The notes under the pieces were generated by a model that saw only the letters and a program-made list of their open reading frames with translations, was not told the DNA's origin and ran no database searches. Shown one piece after another: positions 24,965 to 33,309 of a stretch of 64,000 nt of DNA. The position numbers and the translations under genes were made by a program. Each line of letters begins with the position of its first letter. Positions within the stretch are counted from its first letter, which is position 1. This DNA comes from Vibrio sp. CAU 1672 (GTDB lineage: Bacteria > Pseudomonadota > Gammaproteobacteria > Enterobacterales > Vibrionaceae): positions 124,001 through 188,000 of the forward strand of contig NZ_JARHUF010000003.1 of the NCBI RefSeq assembly GCF_029223195.1, read 5' to 3'.

Positions 24965-26704
24965 TTAAAGATCAATAACTTCTTCGAATTCCATGACTTT
25001 ATCGATGTCCGGCCCCATCGCGATGTTGGTGACGCGTTCGGTCAACACTTCAACCACAACCGGTACCCGATACTGTTGGGTCCACACTTTGGCCTGCTCC
25101 AGCGCCGGGCCGATTTCATGCGGTTCGGTTACGCGAATCGCTTTACAGCCCAGGCCCTCAACCACACGTTTATGGTCGACGCCATACTCTTTAACCGCCG
25201 GCTCATTTTGGTTTTCAAATGACAGCTGAACACAGTAATCGATATCAAATGCCCGTTGCGCCTGACGAATCAGGCCTAAATACGCGTTATTGATCAGTAC
25301 ATGGATGTAAGGCAGGTTGAACTGTGCGCCGACGGCCAGCTCTTCAACCAGGAACTGAAAATCGTAATCGCCCGAAATCGCCACTACCGGTTTGGTCGGA
25401 TCGGCTTTCACGACGCCCAATGCCGCTGGCATCGTCCAGCCCAATGGCCCTGCCTGACACGCATTGATCCAATGCCTTGGCTGGTGTACGTGCAGGAACT
25501 GGTTTGCGGCAATTTGCGCCAGACCAATGGTGGAGATGTAGCGCGTTTCCGGGCCGAATGCCTTATTCATTTCGTGGTAAATGCGCTGCGGCTTGACCGG
25601 TGTGCAATCAAAATCCTCACGACGTAGCATAGTGCGCTTACGCTCGATACAGCTTTCTACCCACTCGCTGCGCTCTTTCAGGTCACCACGCGCTTTCATT
25701 TCACGCGCCACTTCCAGGAAGACATGCAATGCATCGGCTGCATCGGAAGCGATACCGAGATCAGGGGCGAATACCCGGCCGATCTGGGTCGGTTCAATAT
25801 CAACGTGAATGAACTTGCGCCCTTTGGTATAAGTGTTCAGATCGCCGGTGTGGCGGTTGGCCCAACGGTTACCGATACCGAAGACAAAGTCGGATTCCAG
25901 ATAGGTCGCATTACCGTAGCGGTGGTTAGCCTGACAGCCCATACGCCCGCTCATCAGCGGGTGCTCATCCGATAAGGTCCCCCAGCCACGCAAGGTTTGA
26001 ATCACCGGGACATTGACCAGTTCGGCGAACTCACGGAACAGTTCAGAGGCATCCGCATTGATAATGCCGCCACCGGCAACCAGAAGGGGCTTTTCCGCTT
26101 CGTTGAGCATCGCTAACGCTTTTTCCGCCTGGGCACGGGTAGCCGAGGGTTTGGACGGCGTCATCGGCTCATACAGGTCAATATCAAATTCAATCTCGGT
26201 CATCTGAACATCGATAGGCAGATCCAGCAGAACCGGCCCCGGGCGGCCTGAGCGCATTTCATAAAACGCTTTCTGGAAAGTGCCGGGCAACTGACCCGCT
26301 TCACGGATCGTTACCGCCATCTTGGTCACGGGTTTGGCAATCGCCTCAATATCCACTGCCTGAAAGTCTTCTTTATGCAGTTTGGCCACCGGCGCCTGAC
26401 CGGTAATACATAAAATTGGAATAGAATCGGCCGACGCCGAATACAATCCAGTGATCATGTCGGTGCCTGCCGGCCCTGAGGTACCAATACACAGACCGAT
26501 ATTATCCGGCGCGGTACGGGTATAACCTTCTGCCATATGCGATGCGCCTTCCACATGGCGAGCCAACACATGATCGATACCACCCAGTTTTTTCATTGCT
26601 GCGTACATCGGGTTAATCGCTGCACCGGGAACACCAAATGCAGTGTTAACGCCTTCTTTTTGTAAAATTAATACGGCAGCTTCAATTGCTCGCATTCTAG
26701 CCAT
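24965..26704 (-). CDS. gcl: Glyoxylate carboligase
   Basis: A 579-residue thiamine-diphosphate enzyme that joins two glyoxylates to tartronate semialdehyde and CO2. The N-terminal segment [14 protein letters not shown] has Val at the place of the conserved ThDP-activating Glu, the hallmark of Gcl; [16 protein letters not shown] and [17 protein letters not shown] form the ThDP/Mg site in the C-terminal third. The start [11 protein letters not shown] is supported by GGAG eight bases upstream; a longer frame starting 36 bases earlier is unlikely. E. coli Gcl is 593 residues, longer at the C-terminus. Confidence 0.95.
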   Translation of the reverse strand: MARMRAIEAAVLILQKEGVNTAFGVPGAAINPMYAAMKKLGGIDHVLARHVEGASHMAEGYTRTAPDNIGLCIGTSGPAGTDMITGLYSASADSIPILCITGQAPVAKLHKEDFQAVDIEAIAKPVTKMAVTIREAGQLPGTFQKAFYEMRSGRPGPVLLDLPIDVQMTEIEFDIDLYEPMTPSKPSATRAQAEKALAMLNEAEKPLLVAGGGIINADASELFREFAELVNVPVIQTLRGWGTLSDEHPLMSGRMGCQANHRYGNATYLESDFVFGIGNRWANRHTGDLNTYTKGRKFIHVDIEPTQIGRVFAPDLGIASDAADALHVFLEVAREMKARGDLKERSEWVESCIERKRTMLRREDFDCTPVKPQRIYHEMNKAFGPETRYISTIGLAQIAANQFLHVHQPRHWINACQAGPLGWTMPAALGVVKADPTKPVVAISGDYDFQFLVEELAVGAQFNLPYIHVLINNAYLGLIRQAQRAFDIDYCVQLSFENQNEPAVKEYGVDHKRVVEGLGCKAIRVTEPHEIGPALEQAKVWTQQYRVPVVVEVLTERVTNIAMGPDIDKVMEFEEVIDL

Positions 26705-26781
26705 AAGATTGCTCCATGTTTCTAGGGTGAGAATTAACAAAGCTATTTAAAATAGTTGTCAACTCTATTTATTAAATTTAA

Positions 26782-27267
26782 TTAAAAATTAATGGTGTAT
26801 TTGTTGGATAGTTTTTTAACAATACAGTTATCTTCACCAGCACGGTCAACGGTCAAAAAATCAGTTTCTTGTTCTTTGGCAAATAATAAGTAATGCCAGA
26901 CATTACGGTGATAATTAACTCCTTGTTTTCCGTCAGTAATAAATGCTCGCAAAGTGGACTCATCAACTTCTTCATCACCCTGAGCAACAATGACAATAAA
27001 CTGTTCACCTTTTAACGGGAAAAATGCCTGACTTCCCTTAGGGTGCTTTTCTAAAATATTGAATGTAAGGGATTTATCAAAACCTTCCGCCCTGACAATA
27101 CTGATCAATGGCGGACTGGTATCCGTAACATCCACGGTACCCAAAGCATGGAAACGCTGCCCTGATTTATCATTGATATAAAAAAAGTCTGACTTCTCTG
27201 TTTCTATGACTTCACCAAAAGGAGCAAACGCCTCTTTGCTCAACGGTTCAATGGTTAGAGTTCGCAT
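26782..27267 (-). CDS. allA: Ureidoglycolate lyase
   Basis: A 161-residue cupin-like enzyme that splits (S)-ureidoglycolate into glyoxylate and urea; E. coli AllA has 160 residues. Family features are PLSKEAFAPFGEVIE at the N-terminus, ILEKHPKGSQAFFPL, and NYHRNVWHYLL with the conserved His. The start MRTLTIEPL has AAGG eight bases upstream; an upstream in-frame ATG has none. First gene of the operon leading to gcl 77 bases later, so glyoxylate is produced where it is used. Confidence 0.93.
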   Translation of the reverse strand: MRTLTIEPLSKEAFAPFGEVIETEKSDFFYINDKSGQRFHALGTVDVTDTSPPLISIVRAEGFDKSLTFNILEKHPKGSQAFFPLKGEQFIVIVAQGDEEVDESTLRAFITDGKQGVNYHRNVWHYLLFAKEQETDFLTVDRAGEDNCIVKKLSNKYTINF

Positions 27268-27480
27268 AAAATATACCTTAATTGAAATAAACAAAATTCA
27301 TCTTAAGGATTAACTGATTATTTATATTCTCTATCTATAGATTAACCAAGCTATCCATTAATTCTGAAAACAATAAAAACAAATATCAAAATATAATAAC
27401 TTGAAGCAGAGCACACTTCTCTTTCTGATTACTATTTTCAAATAATAGAAATTAATTTAGTAAAAATTATTTGTTATTAT
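27268..27480. promoter_or_regulatory. allA promoter region, AT-rich
   Basis: About 210 AT-rich bases upstream of allA. A minus-strand promoter for the allA-gcl operon is expected here, but no element stands out from the AT background. No small gene seen. The adjoining 27481-27660 is structured and noted separately. Confidence 0.45.
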
Positions 27481-27660
27481 CAGAAAGGAAGAAAAACGCC
27501 GTCAGCGGGGACACTGAATGGAAAATATTTCGCTGTGTTTACGCCCATCGTCCCCTGATTAGCAGAAAATGCTAAGTTGCTTCAGGTTGTAACGAAGCAG
27601 AGGTGAAGAAAAGCCGGACTGGTAATGATACAACGCCGCTCGAGCATTCGGGGATACAAA
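27481..27660. other. Hairpin-rich noncoding stretch between allA and a lipoprotein gene
   Basis: Successive inverted repeats: GGGGAC/GTCCCC (about 27507-27555) with ATGG/CCAT inside, TTAGCA/TGCTAA, and TGCTTC/GAAGCA (about 27578-27599). It could be the distal allA leader (minus), part of a small RNA, or a 3' region. GC content is higher than in the neighbouring promoter zone. No open reading frame of note. Confidence 0.35.
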
Positions 27661-27691
27661 AAAGCCCCTGAACTATAACATTCAGGGGCTT
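27658..27691 (-). terminator. Terminator of the glycine-zipper lipoprotein gene
   Basis: AAGCCCCTGAA and TTCAGGGGCTT form an 11-bp stem; on the minus strand TTTTTT follows. It lies 17 bases past the stop codon. A weaker T-tract on the plus side could allow use in both directions. Confidence 0.88.
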
Positions 27692-27707
27692 ATTGGTTTT
27701 TATCTCA

Positions 27708-28220
27708 TCAGGGCAGGATCACCTGGCCATCTTGGATTGGGAAGGTATGGCCTTCAGGTTTGTCTTCCAGATGCACCGTGGTCGGCACCCCGGCGATTTC
27801 ATAAGTCACATCATAACCGACCACCTGTTGTGAAGCGACATATTCGGTATGGCACTGGGTTTCCGTACTGGTGACCACATCCCCTTTTTGCACGTTATCC
27901 TGGATCTCACGCCCGGCCAGTGCACCGGCAATGGTGCCAGCTGCTGTCGCAATCACTTTCCCCGAGCCACCACCAATTTGATTACCCAGTGCCGCACCTG
28001 CTGCCGCACCGCCGATGGTACCAAGGAGTTTATTTTCGTCCTTAGGCGCAACCTGATGAGTAACCAGTACATCTTCACAGACCTGGTGAGGACGTTGCAC
28101 TTCTTCTGTTACGGCCTCAACCACGGTGATGTACGCTTTGGTTGGTGGCGGAGTCTCCTCCTGACAGCCAGCCAACAGGACAACGGCAGACATAGCCATT
28201 GCGATAGATTTAATCTTCAT
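27708..28220 (-). CDS. Glycine-zipper outer-membrane lipoprotein (17 kDa antigen-like)
   Basis: A 170-residue lipoprotein with lipobox LLAGC (Cys19). The central segment LLGTIGGAAAGAALGNQIGG ... AGTIAGALAGREI is a glycine-zipper 2TM motif as in the Rickettsia 17-kDa surface antigen and SlyB-type proteins. The C-terminal domain (about 115-170) has a VVGYDVTYEIAG beta-rich region and, with the N-terminal VCEDVL, two further cysteines (QVCED, TQCHT) that may form a disulfide. An envelope role is likely. Monocistronic; the start at the second ATG gives the better signal peptide. Confidence 0.85.
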   Translation of the reverse strand: MKIKSIAMAMSAVVLLAGCQEETPPPTKAYITVVEAVTEEVQRPHQVCEDVLVTHQVAPKDENKLLGTIGGAAAGAALGNQIGGGSGKVIATAAGTIAGALAGREIQDNVQKGDVVTSTETQCHTEYVASQQVVGYDVTYEIAGVPTTVHLEDKPEGHTFPIQDGQVILP

Positions 28221-28316
28221 ATTAACCATCCCACAAGATGTTGATGTTCGGCGTTATGGTAAATCGAGATTAAAATTGCTCATCAGAGTAATCTCAGGCC
28301 GAGGTTATTGGCAGGT

Positions 28317-28343
28317 AAAAAAACACCGCTTTATCAAGCGGTG
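28317..28343 (-). terminator. pncB terminator
   Basis: ACCGCTT GATA AAGCGGT on the minus strand followed by GTTTTTTT. It lies 150 bases past the pncB stop; the stretch between shows no clear gene. Confidence 0.85.
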
Positions 28344-28493
28344 GTCAGAGAAGCGTTAACGGTTGGTCAGAACAGCCGATTTCCATATCCGGGATCAATA
28401 CTTACCTGGCACTTATCACCTATCGGCAATAATTGAGCCTGATAGTTCAAGCACCCAGCCAAACAGCCGGATGCTATGCCAGCTCCGCTACAC

Positions 28494-29804
28494 TCAGGCA
28501 ACGCTCTGAAAACGGGAACCGGCTTTCTTAAGTCGATCAATCTGAGTTCGGCACTCATCCAGGTCTAACGGCAGGTTAAACCGGCGTTTGAGGTTCATCA
28601 GGAAAAAGATATCTTCGCACATGGCTTTTTCTGGTTCGTCACTGATCTTGGCCACCGGCGAACCATTACATGCCACCATTTTAATGACGATCGATAACGG
28701 TTGATAAGTGACGCCATCCGCGTTGGCGTAGCGACCCATATCGTTAGCCAGGAAAGTACCAATACCGAAGCTGACCTGAATCCTGTCCTGAAAGTATTCA
28801 CAGATATCCAGCGCCCGCTCAAAATCCAGACCATCAGTAAACACCAGTACTTTTGTCATCGGGTCAATACCCTGTGACTGATAGTGGGCGATCATCTTCT
28901 CGCCCCAGCTGAACGGGCAGCCGCTGTCATGGCGAACACCGGCGTAAGCATGGCTTAACGAGGCATCAAAATCTTGCAAAAAAGCATCAATTCCGATGGT
29001 ATCGGTCAGTGCGATGCCTAATGCGCCATTAAACATCTGTTGCCACTGTTGCAGCGCCACCTTCTGTGAATCACGCACATTCACTAACGCCTGATGCCCC
29101 ATAAACCATTCATGAGCCACGGTGCCAATCGGGGTTAAACCCATGGTTTTCGCCAGATGATAATTGCTGGTACCCGTCAGACACTCCGCCAGTTCGCACT
29201 GCATATATTCAAGCATGTCGCGTTGAACCTGGTAAGAGAACCGGCGGCGGGTCGACATATCCGCGAATTTAAAACTGTTAATCTTACGCCGCTTGAGTTC
29301 TGTTTTGAGGTAAGTGACTTTATCGGCCATAACCTGCTGAAAGTGCGCATAAGGGATCTGCGCCCAATAATTACGACTACGGACTTCCGACACAATACTC
29401 ATCAGAATCGTTTCATAAAGAATGGTGTCTCTCCACAGCCCGCGGATGGATATGTGTAACTGGCTGCTACCGTCTGGCTCTGTCCGTTTAGAAAAACGCA
29501 CCGCTTGCGAAGGATCAAAGCGAAAAGCGCGCAACGAATCCAGAAACGTCTGACTTAAGTAAGGTGCTACGTTCGCCAAGTACTGGATTTCTTCTTCGCT
29601 GAATTTGATGTCTTGCAGTTTAAGGGCTTGTGCTTCCACTTCCGGCAGCAAAGCTGAAACATCCTCATCACTGCGGACGACAAACTTGTATTCCACCTCT
29701 GCGTCCGGATACAGAGCATCAACGGCACACATCATGTTGACTTTATACACATCAAAGTCCAGTGCACTTTGGATAATGCGAGAAGAAAATAAATCGCTGG
29801 TCAT
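28494..29804 (-). CDS. pncB: Nicotinate phosphoribosyltransferase
   Basis: A 436-residue enzyme that makes nicotinate mononucleotide from nicotinate, PRPP and ATP in NAD salvage. Recognisable parts are DFDVYKVNMMCAV near the N-terminus, the autophosphorylated-His region GTVAHEWFMGHQA, RHDSGCPFSWGEKMI, and VSFGIGTFLANDMG for PRPP binding. It is divergent from nrtR-pncA, and a copy of the repeated candidate operator lies about 30 bases before its start. Confidence 0.94.
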   Translation of the reverse strand: MTSDLFSSRIIQSALDFDVYKVNMMCAVDALYPDAEVEYKFVVRSDEDVSALLPEVEAQALKLQDIKFSEEEIQYLANVAPYLSQTFLDSLRAFRFDPSQAVRFSKRTEPDGSSQLHISIRGLWRDTILYETILMSIVSEVRSRNYWAQIPYAHFQQVMADKVTYLKTELKRRKINSFKFADMSTRRRFSYQVQRDMLEYMQCELAECLTGTSNYHLAKTMGLTPIGTVAHEWFMGHQALVNVRDSQKVALQQWQQMFNGALGIALTDTIGIDAFLQDFDASLSHAYAGVRHDSGCPFSWGEKMIAHYQSQGIDPMTKVLVFTDGLDFERALDICEYFQDRIQVSFGIGTFLANDMGRYANADGVTYQPLSIVIKMVACNGSPVAKISDEPEKAMCEDIFFLMNLKRRFNLPLDLDECRTQIDRLKKAGSRFQSVA

Positions 29805-29833
29805 TGGTGGCCTTTCTCCACACCCAAATGTTT

Positions 29834-29857
29834 ATAACATAAGGTTACTAACTAATT
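29834..29857. promoter_or_regulatory. Candidate NrtR operator, copy 1
   Basis: ATAACATAAGGTTACTAACT plus AATT, 30-53 bases upstream of pncB. It matches copy 3 at 20 of 24 positions and contains facing TAAC/GTTA half-sites. Placement at both promoters suggests NrtR binding. Confidence 0.6.
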
Positions 29858-29898
29858 TGGGTAAACAATAAACACCACCAGCAAGTTTGTCAACTTTT

Positions 29899-29908
29899 GT
29901 TACTAACT
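29899..29908. promoter_or_regulatory. Candidate NrtR half-operator, copy 2
   Basis: GTTACTAACT repeats the core of copy 1 exactly, midway between pncB and nrtR. The left ATAACAT half is missing. Confidence 0.45.
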
Positions 29909-30012
29909 CTTCACTTATATTTGCTTATCTGCTGGAAAAGCTGAGCGCCACTTATCAACAACCTTCCCGTTCAGTCAACACATTGCCTAAGCGATAAATT
30001 TGCCCTATGTTC

Positions 30013-30036
30013 ATAACATTAAGTTACTTACTCATT
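30013..30036. promoter_or_regulatory. Candidate NrtR operator, copy 3
   Basis: ATAACATTAAGTTACTTACT plus CATT, ending 55 bases before the nrtR ATG. Direct repeat of copy 1; would give autoregulation of nrtR-pncA. Confidence 0.6.
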
Positions 30037-30091
30037 GATCGGTCATTTGTTATGCGCTAAATTAGTCCGAAATGCAATCCTGGAAAACAAC

Positions 30092-30817
30092 ATGATCGTA
30101 ACTGTCGATATCATTCCATTCCGGCTATCCGGCGATCCTGACAAAGGGCTGGAGGTACTGCTGATCAAGCGTTCTAACCCTGCACGTCCGTACCATGGGG
30201 TCTGGGCTCTGCCTGGTGGGTTTGTCTTTGATAAAGACATGACGCAGCAAAGTGGCCAGCCGGCTGACGAAAACTTTGAAGCCGCACGGCGCCGGATTTG
30301 CCGGGATAAGATCCACACCTACCCTCGCCACTTCAGCGAGGCATTTATCGATGGTGATCCCAAACGAGATCCGGAAGACTGGAGCCTCAACATTACTCAT
30401 TACGCGCTGGTTGACCGTAATAACGTAGAGCAAATTGAAAACGCCGGAATACCGGAAGCGCGTTTAAAATGGTTTCCGTTGTCAGCGATCCTGACGGGCG
30501 AAGAAACCTTGGCCTTCGATCACCAGAAAACGATTGAAAAAGCGTGGCAGAAACTGCGCGCTTCCATCGAGTACACCTCGGTACTGCTGTTCGCGTTAGA
30601 CAAAGAGTTTTTGGTGGCTGACATCATCGCGGCCTATCAGGAGTTTGGCATCGATATCAGCCGTATGACCATCAAGCGACGTTTGATCAACTCCGGGGTG
30701 TTGAAGCCGACCAATAAAGTCGCCTCAACCAATAAAGGCAAGGGGGGCAAACCGGCGATGGTGTACACGCTGACCAGCGACGGAGTGACCTTTTTCCAGA
30801 ACTGTTTGCGTGGCTAG
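30092..30817 (+). CDS. nrtR: NrtR-type Nudix-related transcriptional regulator of NAD salvage
   Basis: A 241-residue repressor: Nudix-like N-terminal domain (VWALPGGFVFDKDMT) and a C-terminal winged helix (about 165-240, with DIIAAYQEFGIDISRMTIKR). The Nudix box is degenerate: the catalytic REUXEE glutamates are lost (ARRRICRDKI), as in NrtR proteins that bind ADP-ribose without hydrolysing NDP-sugars. The start MIVTVDIIPF was preferred over an in-frame ATG 57 bases upstream, which would extend into the operator region. Next to pncB and pncA, its expected targets. Confidence 0.9.
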   Translation: MIVTVDIIPFRLSGDPDKGLEVLLIKRSNPARPYHGVWALPGGFVFDKDMTQQSGQPADENFEAARRRICRDKIHTYPRHFSEAFIDGDPKRDPEDWSLNITHYALVDRNNVEQIENAGIPEARLKWFPLSAILTGEETLAFDHQKTIEKAWQKLRASIEYTSVLLFALDKEFLVADIIAAYQEFGIDISRMTIKRRLINSGVLKPTNKVASTNKGKGGKPAMVYTLTSDGVTFFQNCLRG

Positions 30818-30847
30818 CCGCGACAAACCGCACACAAGGAGTCTGCG

Positions 30848-31519
30848 ATGACTGTTCGAGTCAACTATCACACCACCGCATCGATTGATGTGGATCCTGA
30901 AAACGGCTTTACCGAGCTGTGCCCGGACGAGCTGCCGGTCAGCGGGGCCTTAGAGATTGTCCCAGAGCTGCTGAAAAACCACACCAAAGGACGCCTGAAA
31001 CTGGTCAGTCGCGATCTGCACCCGCCCAAAGCCGCCTGGGACGCGGAAACGCCAGAGCAAATGCTCGCTCCGGTTGGCCTGCCGAACGTGGATGTCAAAT
31101 GGAACCGCCATTGTGTGCTGGGTAGCTGCGGCGCCGAATTGATTGATGGCCTGCCTGCGGTGCTGGAGTACGACTTTCAGGTCAACAAAGGCATGGATCC
31201 TGATGCGCACCCTTACGGTATTTTTTTCCACGATGCCGCCGACAGCAAATCGACCGGCGCACATGAATACCTCAAATTCCAGGGCATTGATACCCTGGTG
31301 GTCGGTGGCCTGGCGCTCGATTTTTGTGTGAGGAAATCGGTTCAACAAGCACTAACACTCGGCTTCAGGGTGATCATCAATCTCGCCGCTACCCGTGCGG
31401 TACTGCCTGACGCAACAGATCAAGTCATCAGGGAGCTGAGTCAACAAGGGGCAATTTTTGTCGAGCAAGCGAATGCCATTGAGGTTGACCATGGGTTCTT
31501 AACCACCGGAGAGGACTGA
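30848..31519 (+). CDS. pncA: Nicotinamidase (isochorismatase-fold)
   Basis: A 223-residue cysteine hydrolase converting nicotinamide to nicotinate. Catalytic triad: Asp16 in DVDPENGF, Lys in QVNKGMDPDAHPYG, and Cys in GLALDFCVRKSV; RDLHPPKAAW carries the metal-site Asp/His. It starts 31 bases after nrtR with AAGGAG upstream, and supplies nicotinate for PncB. Its stop overlaps the next ATG by one base (TGATG), so a VOC protein is cotranslated. Confidence 0.92.
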   Translation: MTVRVNYHTTASIDVDPENGFTELCPDELPVSGALEIVPELLKNHTKGRLKLVSRDLHPPKAAWDAETPEQMLAPVGLPNVDVKWNRHCVLGSCGAELIDGLPAVLEYDFQVNKGMDPDAHPYGIFFHDAADSKSTGAHEYLKFQGIDTLVVGGLALDFCVRKSVQQALTLGFRVIINLAATRAVLPDATDQVIRELSQQGAIFVEQANAIEVDHGFLTTGED

Positions 31520-31881
31520 TGCAACAACATCAACATGAAAAACTCGATTATGTCGAATTCGCGGCCTGTGATCTCGACGCCACCAAGCGGTTCTTTACTA
31601 AGGTATTTGGCTGGCAGTTCGTCGATTACGGCCCGGAGTACACCGCGTTCACCAATCAGGGCCTGGATGGCGGCTTTTATTTGTCACAGCAGGCCAGCCA
31701 GACGCAAACCGGCGGCGCATTGCTGGTGTTTTACAGTGCTGATATTCACGCAACCCTCGACAAAGTGCAGCGCCATGGCGGGAGCATCACCAAAGCAATA
31801 TTTGAGTTTCCCGGCGGCTGCCGCTTCCACTTTACCGAACCCAGTGGCAATGAGTTTGCGGTGTGGTCCGAGAGTCACTGA
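31519..31881 (+). CDS. VOC (glyoxalase/bleomycin resistance-like) family protein
   Basis: A 120-residue single-domain VOC protein (two beta-alpha-beta-beta-beta units). It starts with KLDYVEFAACDLDATKRFFT, contains FGWQFVDYGPEYTAF, and ends FTEPSGNEFAVWSE, where the Glu is a usual metal ligand. Similar proteins are common and mostly uncharacterised. Translationally coupled to pncA; no direct role in NAD metabolism is evident. Confidence 0.88.
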   Translation: MQQHQHEKLDYVEFAACDLDATKRFFTKVFGWQFVDYGPEYTAFTNQGLDGGFYLSQQASQTQTGGALLVFYSADIHATLDKVQRHGGSITKAIFEFPGGCRFHFTEPSGNEFAVWSESH

Positions 31882-31916
31882 CTTCGGCCATTAGCATTTA
31901 TCAGCGGAGCACAACA

Positions 31917-32390
31917 ATGGAAGAAATCTACTTTGCCGGCGGATGCCTGTGGGGCGTGCAGGAATACCTTCGCCACTTACCCGGTGTAGTTGTTACCGAA
32001 GCCGGCCGGGCCAACGGCCGTAGCCATACTACCCAAGGGAGTTATGACGGTTATGCCGAATGTGTCCGTACCCAGTTTGATCCGTCTCAGTTGACGGTAA
32101 CCCAGTTGATGGATTACTTCTTTGAAATCATCGACCCCTATAGCCTTAACAGGCAAGGGGAGGATGTCGGCGAGAAATACCGCAGCGGCGTTTACAGCAA
32201 CGACCCGCAGCACTTAGCCTCTGCCCGCGCCTATATTGCCTCGCGGGCAGACGCCGACAAAATACAAGTCGAAGTCATGCTGCTGACCAATTACGTCAAA
32301 AGCGATCCGCAGCATCAGGACCGGCTAACGCGTTATCCGACCGACTACTGCCATATCCCGCTGGATTTATTGCATAAATACAAGAAGTAA
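31917..32390 (+). CDS. msrA: Peptide methionine-S-sulfoxide reductase MsrA
   Basis: A 157-residue short MsrA. The catalytic Cys is in FAGGCLWGVQEYL (GGCFWG is usual, so Phe is replaced by Leu); GRSHTTQGSYDGYAECV and YRSGVYSND are typical. It repairs oxidised methionine with thioredoxin. The start was set at ATG 31917 because GGAG precedes it; an in-frame upstream ATG would overlap the VOC gene. No obvious C-terminal resolving cysteine except TDYCHIPL near the end, which may serve. Confidence 0.92.
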   Translation: MEEIYFAGGCLWGVQEYLRHLPGVVVTEAGRANGRSHTTQGSYDGYAECVRTQFDPSQLTVTQLMDYFFEIIDPYSLNRQGEDVGEKYRSGVYSNDPQHLASARAYIASRADADKIQVEVMLLTNYVKSDPQHQDRLTRYPTDYCHIPLDLLHKYKK

Positions 32391-32565
32391 GGCCTTACCT
32401 GAATGCCGCCTCTGGTGGCATTCAGGTCACAAAAGCGCGGCTTTGCCCTGAGTAAAAAATGACGATGTTGTGAAATTACAGAACTTCTTAGCCAAGAGTG
32501 TTGCAATCAGGCACTTAAGCATGCACTCTCAAACATCACTAATCACCGAGCTCAGGATAAAAACA

Positions 32566-33216
32566 ATGAAAATCATCAAGCCCCTCACTTGTATGCTTGC
32601 CCTGGCAATCAGTGGCCCTGCTCTGGCCGATGTCACACTTAGCATCCCTGACGACGTTTCGATATTGGCAGCCAACGGCAGGAAAGCCGAGCTGTCTGGC
32701 GGGCTCTTCGCTTCGAGCAAAACGTTAACCCTTCCGGACGGGGTCAACCAGGTCGTGGTCCGCTATGCCCCTTTCTTCAGTAAAGGAAATGAGCGGGTGA
32801 GCACGGAAAGCCATGCGATTATCGCCAGGTTCACCGCCACCGACAGTGAACTGACATTTGAACTGCCGGAGTACCGTGACCTGAGGGAGGCGGAAGCCAA
32901 CATCAAACAACTTGAGTTACGCCTCATTGACGAATCGGGCAACGCCATTGACCTCAGACAGGAAGCGTTGGTTAAACCGGGGATGCAGATCGGACGCGAC
33001 TACCTGCGTGAAGTGGAAGACTACAACCGTCAGGGTGGCGTCGCCGCAGTGACCATGACCGGCACTGCCGTAGTACAGCCGGTGACACTTCCCGCTGTAG
33101 CACCAGACGCAAGCGTCACCGTTGATTCAACCGCCGAAGAGATGCTGCACTTCTGGTACAACAAAGCCGATGCAGAAACCAGAGCGCGCTTTAAAGCGTT
33201 TGTAAACCAGCAATAG
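32566..33216 (+). CDS. YccT/UPF0319 (DUF2057) exported protein
   Basis: A 216-residue secreted protein with a clear signal peptide (MKIIKPLTCMLALAISGPALA) and the DUF2057 pattern: VTLSIPDDVSILAANG, TLPDGVNQVVVRYAPFF, and the closing EEMLHFWYNKADAETRARF. E. coli YccT is about 220 residues and has been linked to curli regulation; Vibrio homologues are uncharacterised as far as I know. CAGGA precedes the chosen ATG; a longer GTG-initiated frame is unlikely. Ends in a bidirectional terminator. Confidence 0.88.
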   Translation: MKIIKPLTCMLALAISGPALADVTLSIPDDVSILAANGRKAELSGGLFASSKTLTLPDGVNQVVVRYAPFFSKGNERVSTESHAIIARFTATDSELTFELPEYRDLREAEANIKQLELRLIDESGNAIDLRQEALVKPGMQIGRDYLREVEDYNRQGGVAAVTMTGTAVVQPVTLPAVAPDASVTVDSTAEEMLHFWYNKADAETRARFKAFVNQQ

Positions 33217-33232
33217 CGATCACTGCGTAACC

Positions 33233-33264
33233 AAAAAGCCACACTGCTTAAGTGTGGCTTTTTC
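33233..33264. terminator. Bidirectional terminator between yccT-like gene and fpr
   Basis: AAAAAGCCACACT GCTTA AGTGTGGCTTTTT: a 13-bp stem flanked by A and T runs, usable in both directions by the converging genes. Confidence 0.92.
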
Positions 33265-33309
33265 AATTTACAACTCAACTCTGCCTGAACCGCTTAGCCA
33301 GTTACTCGA

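Noticed and set aside
28367..28558. Minus-strand frame of 63 codons overlapping the pncB 3' end
   Set aside because: It is in another frame of pncB for its first third, has a poor ribosome site, and composition does not set it apart.
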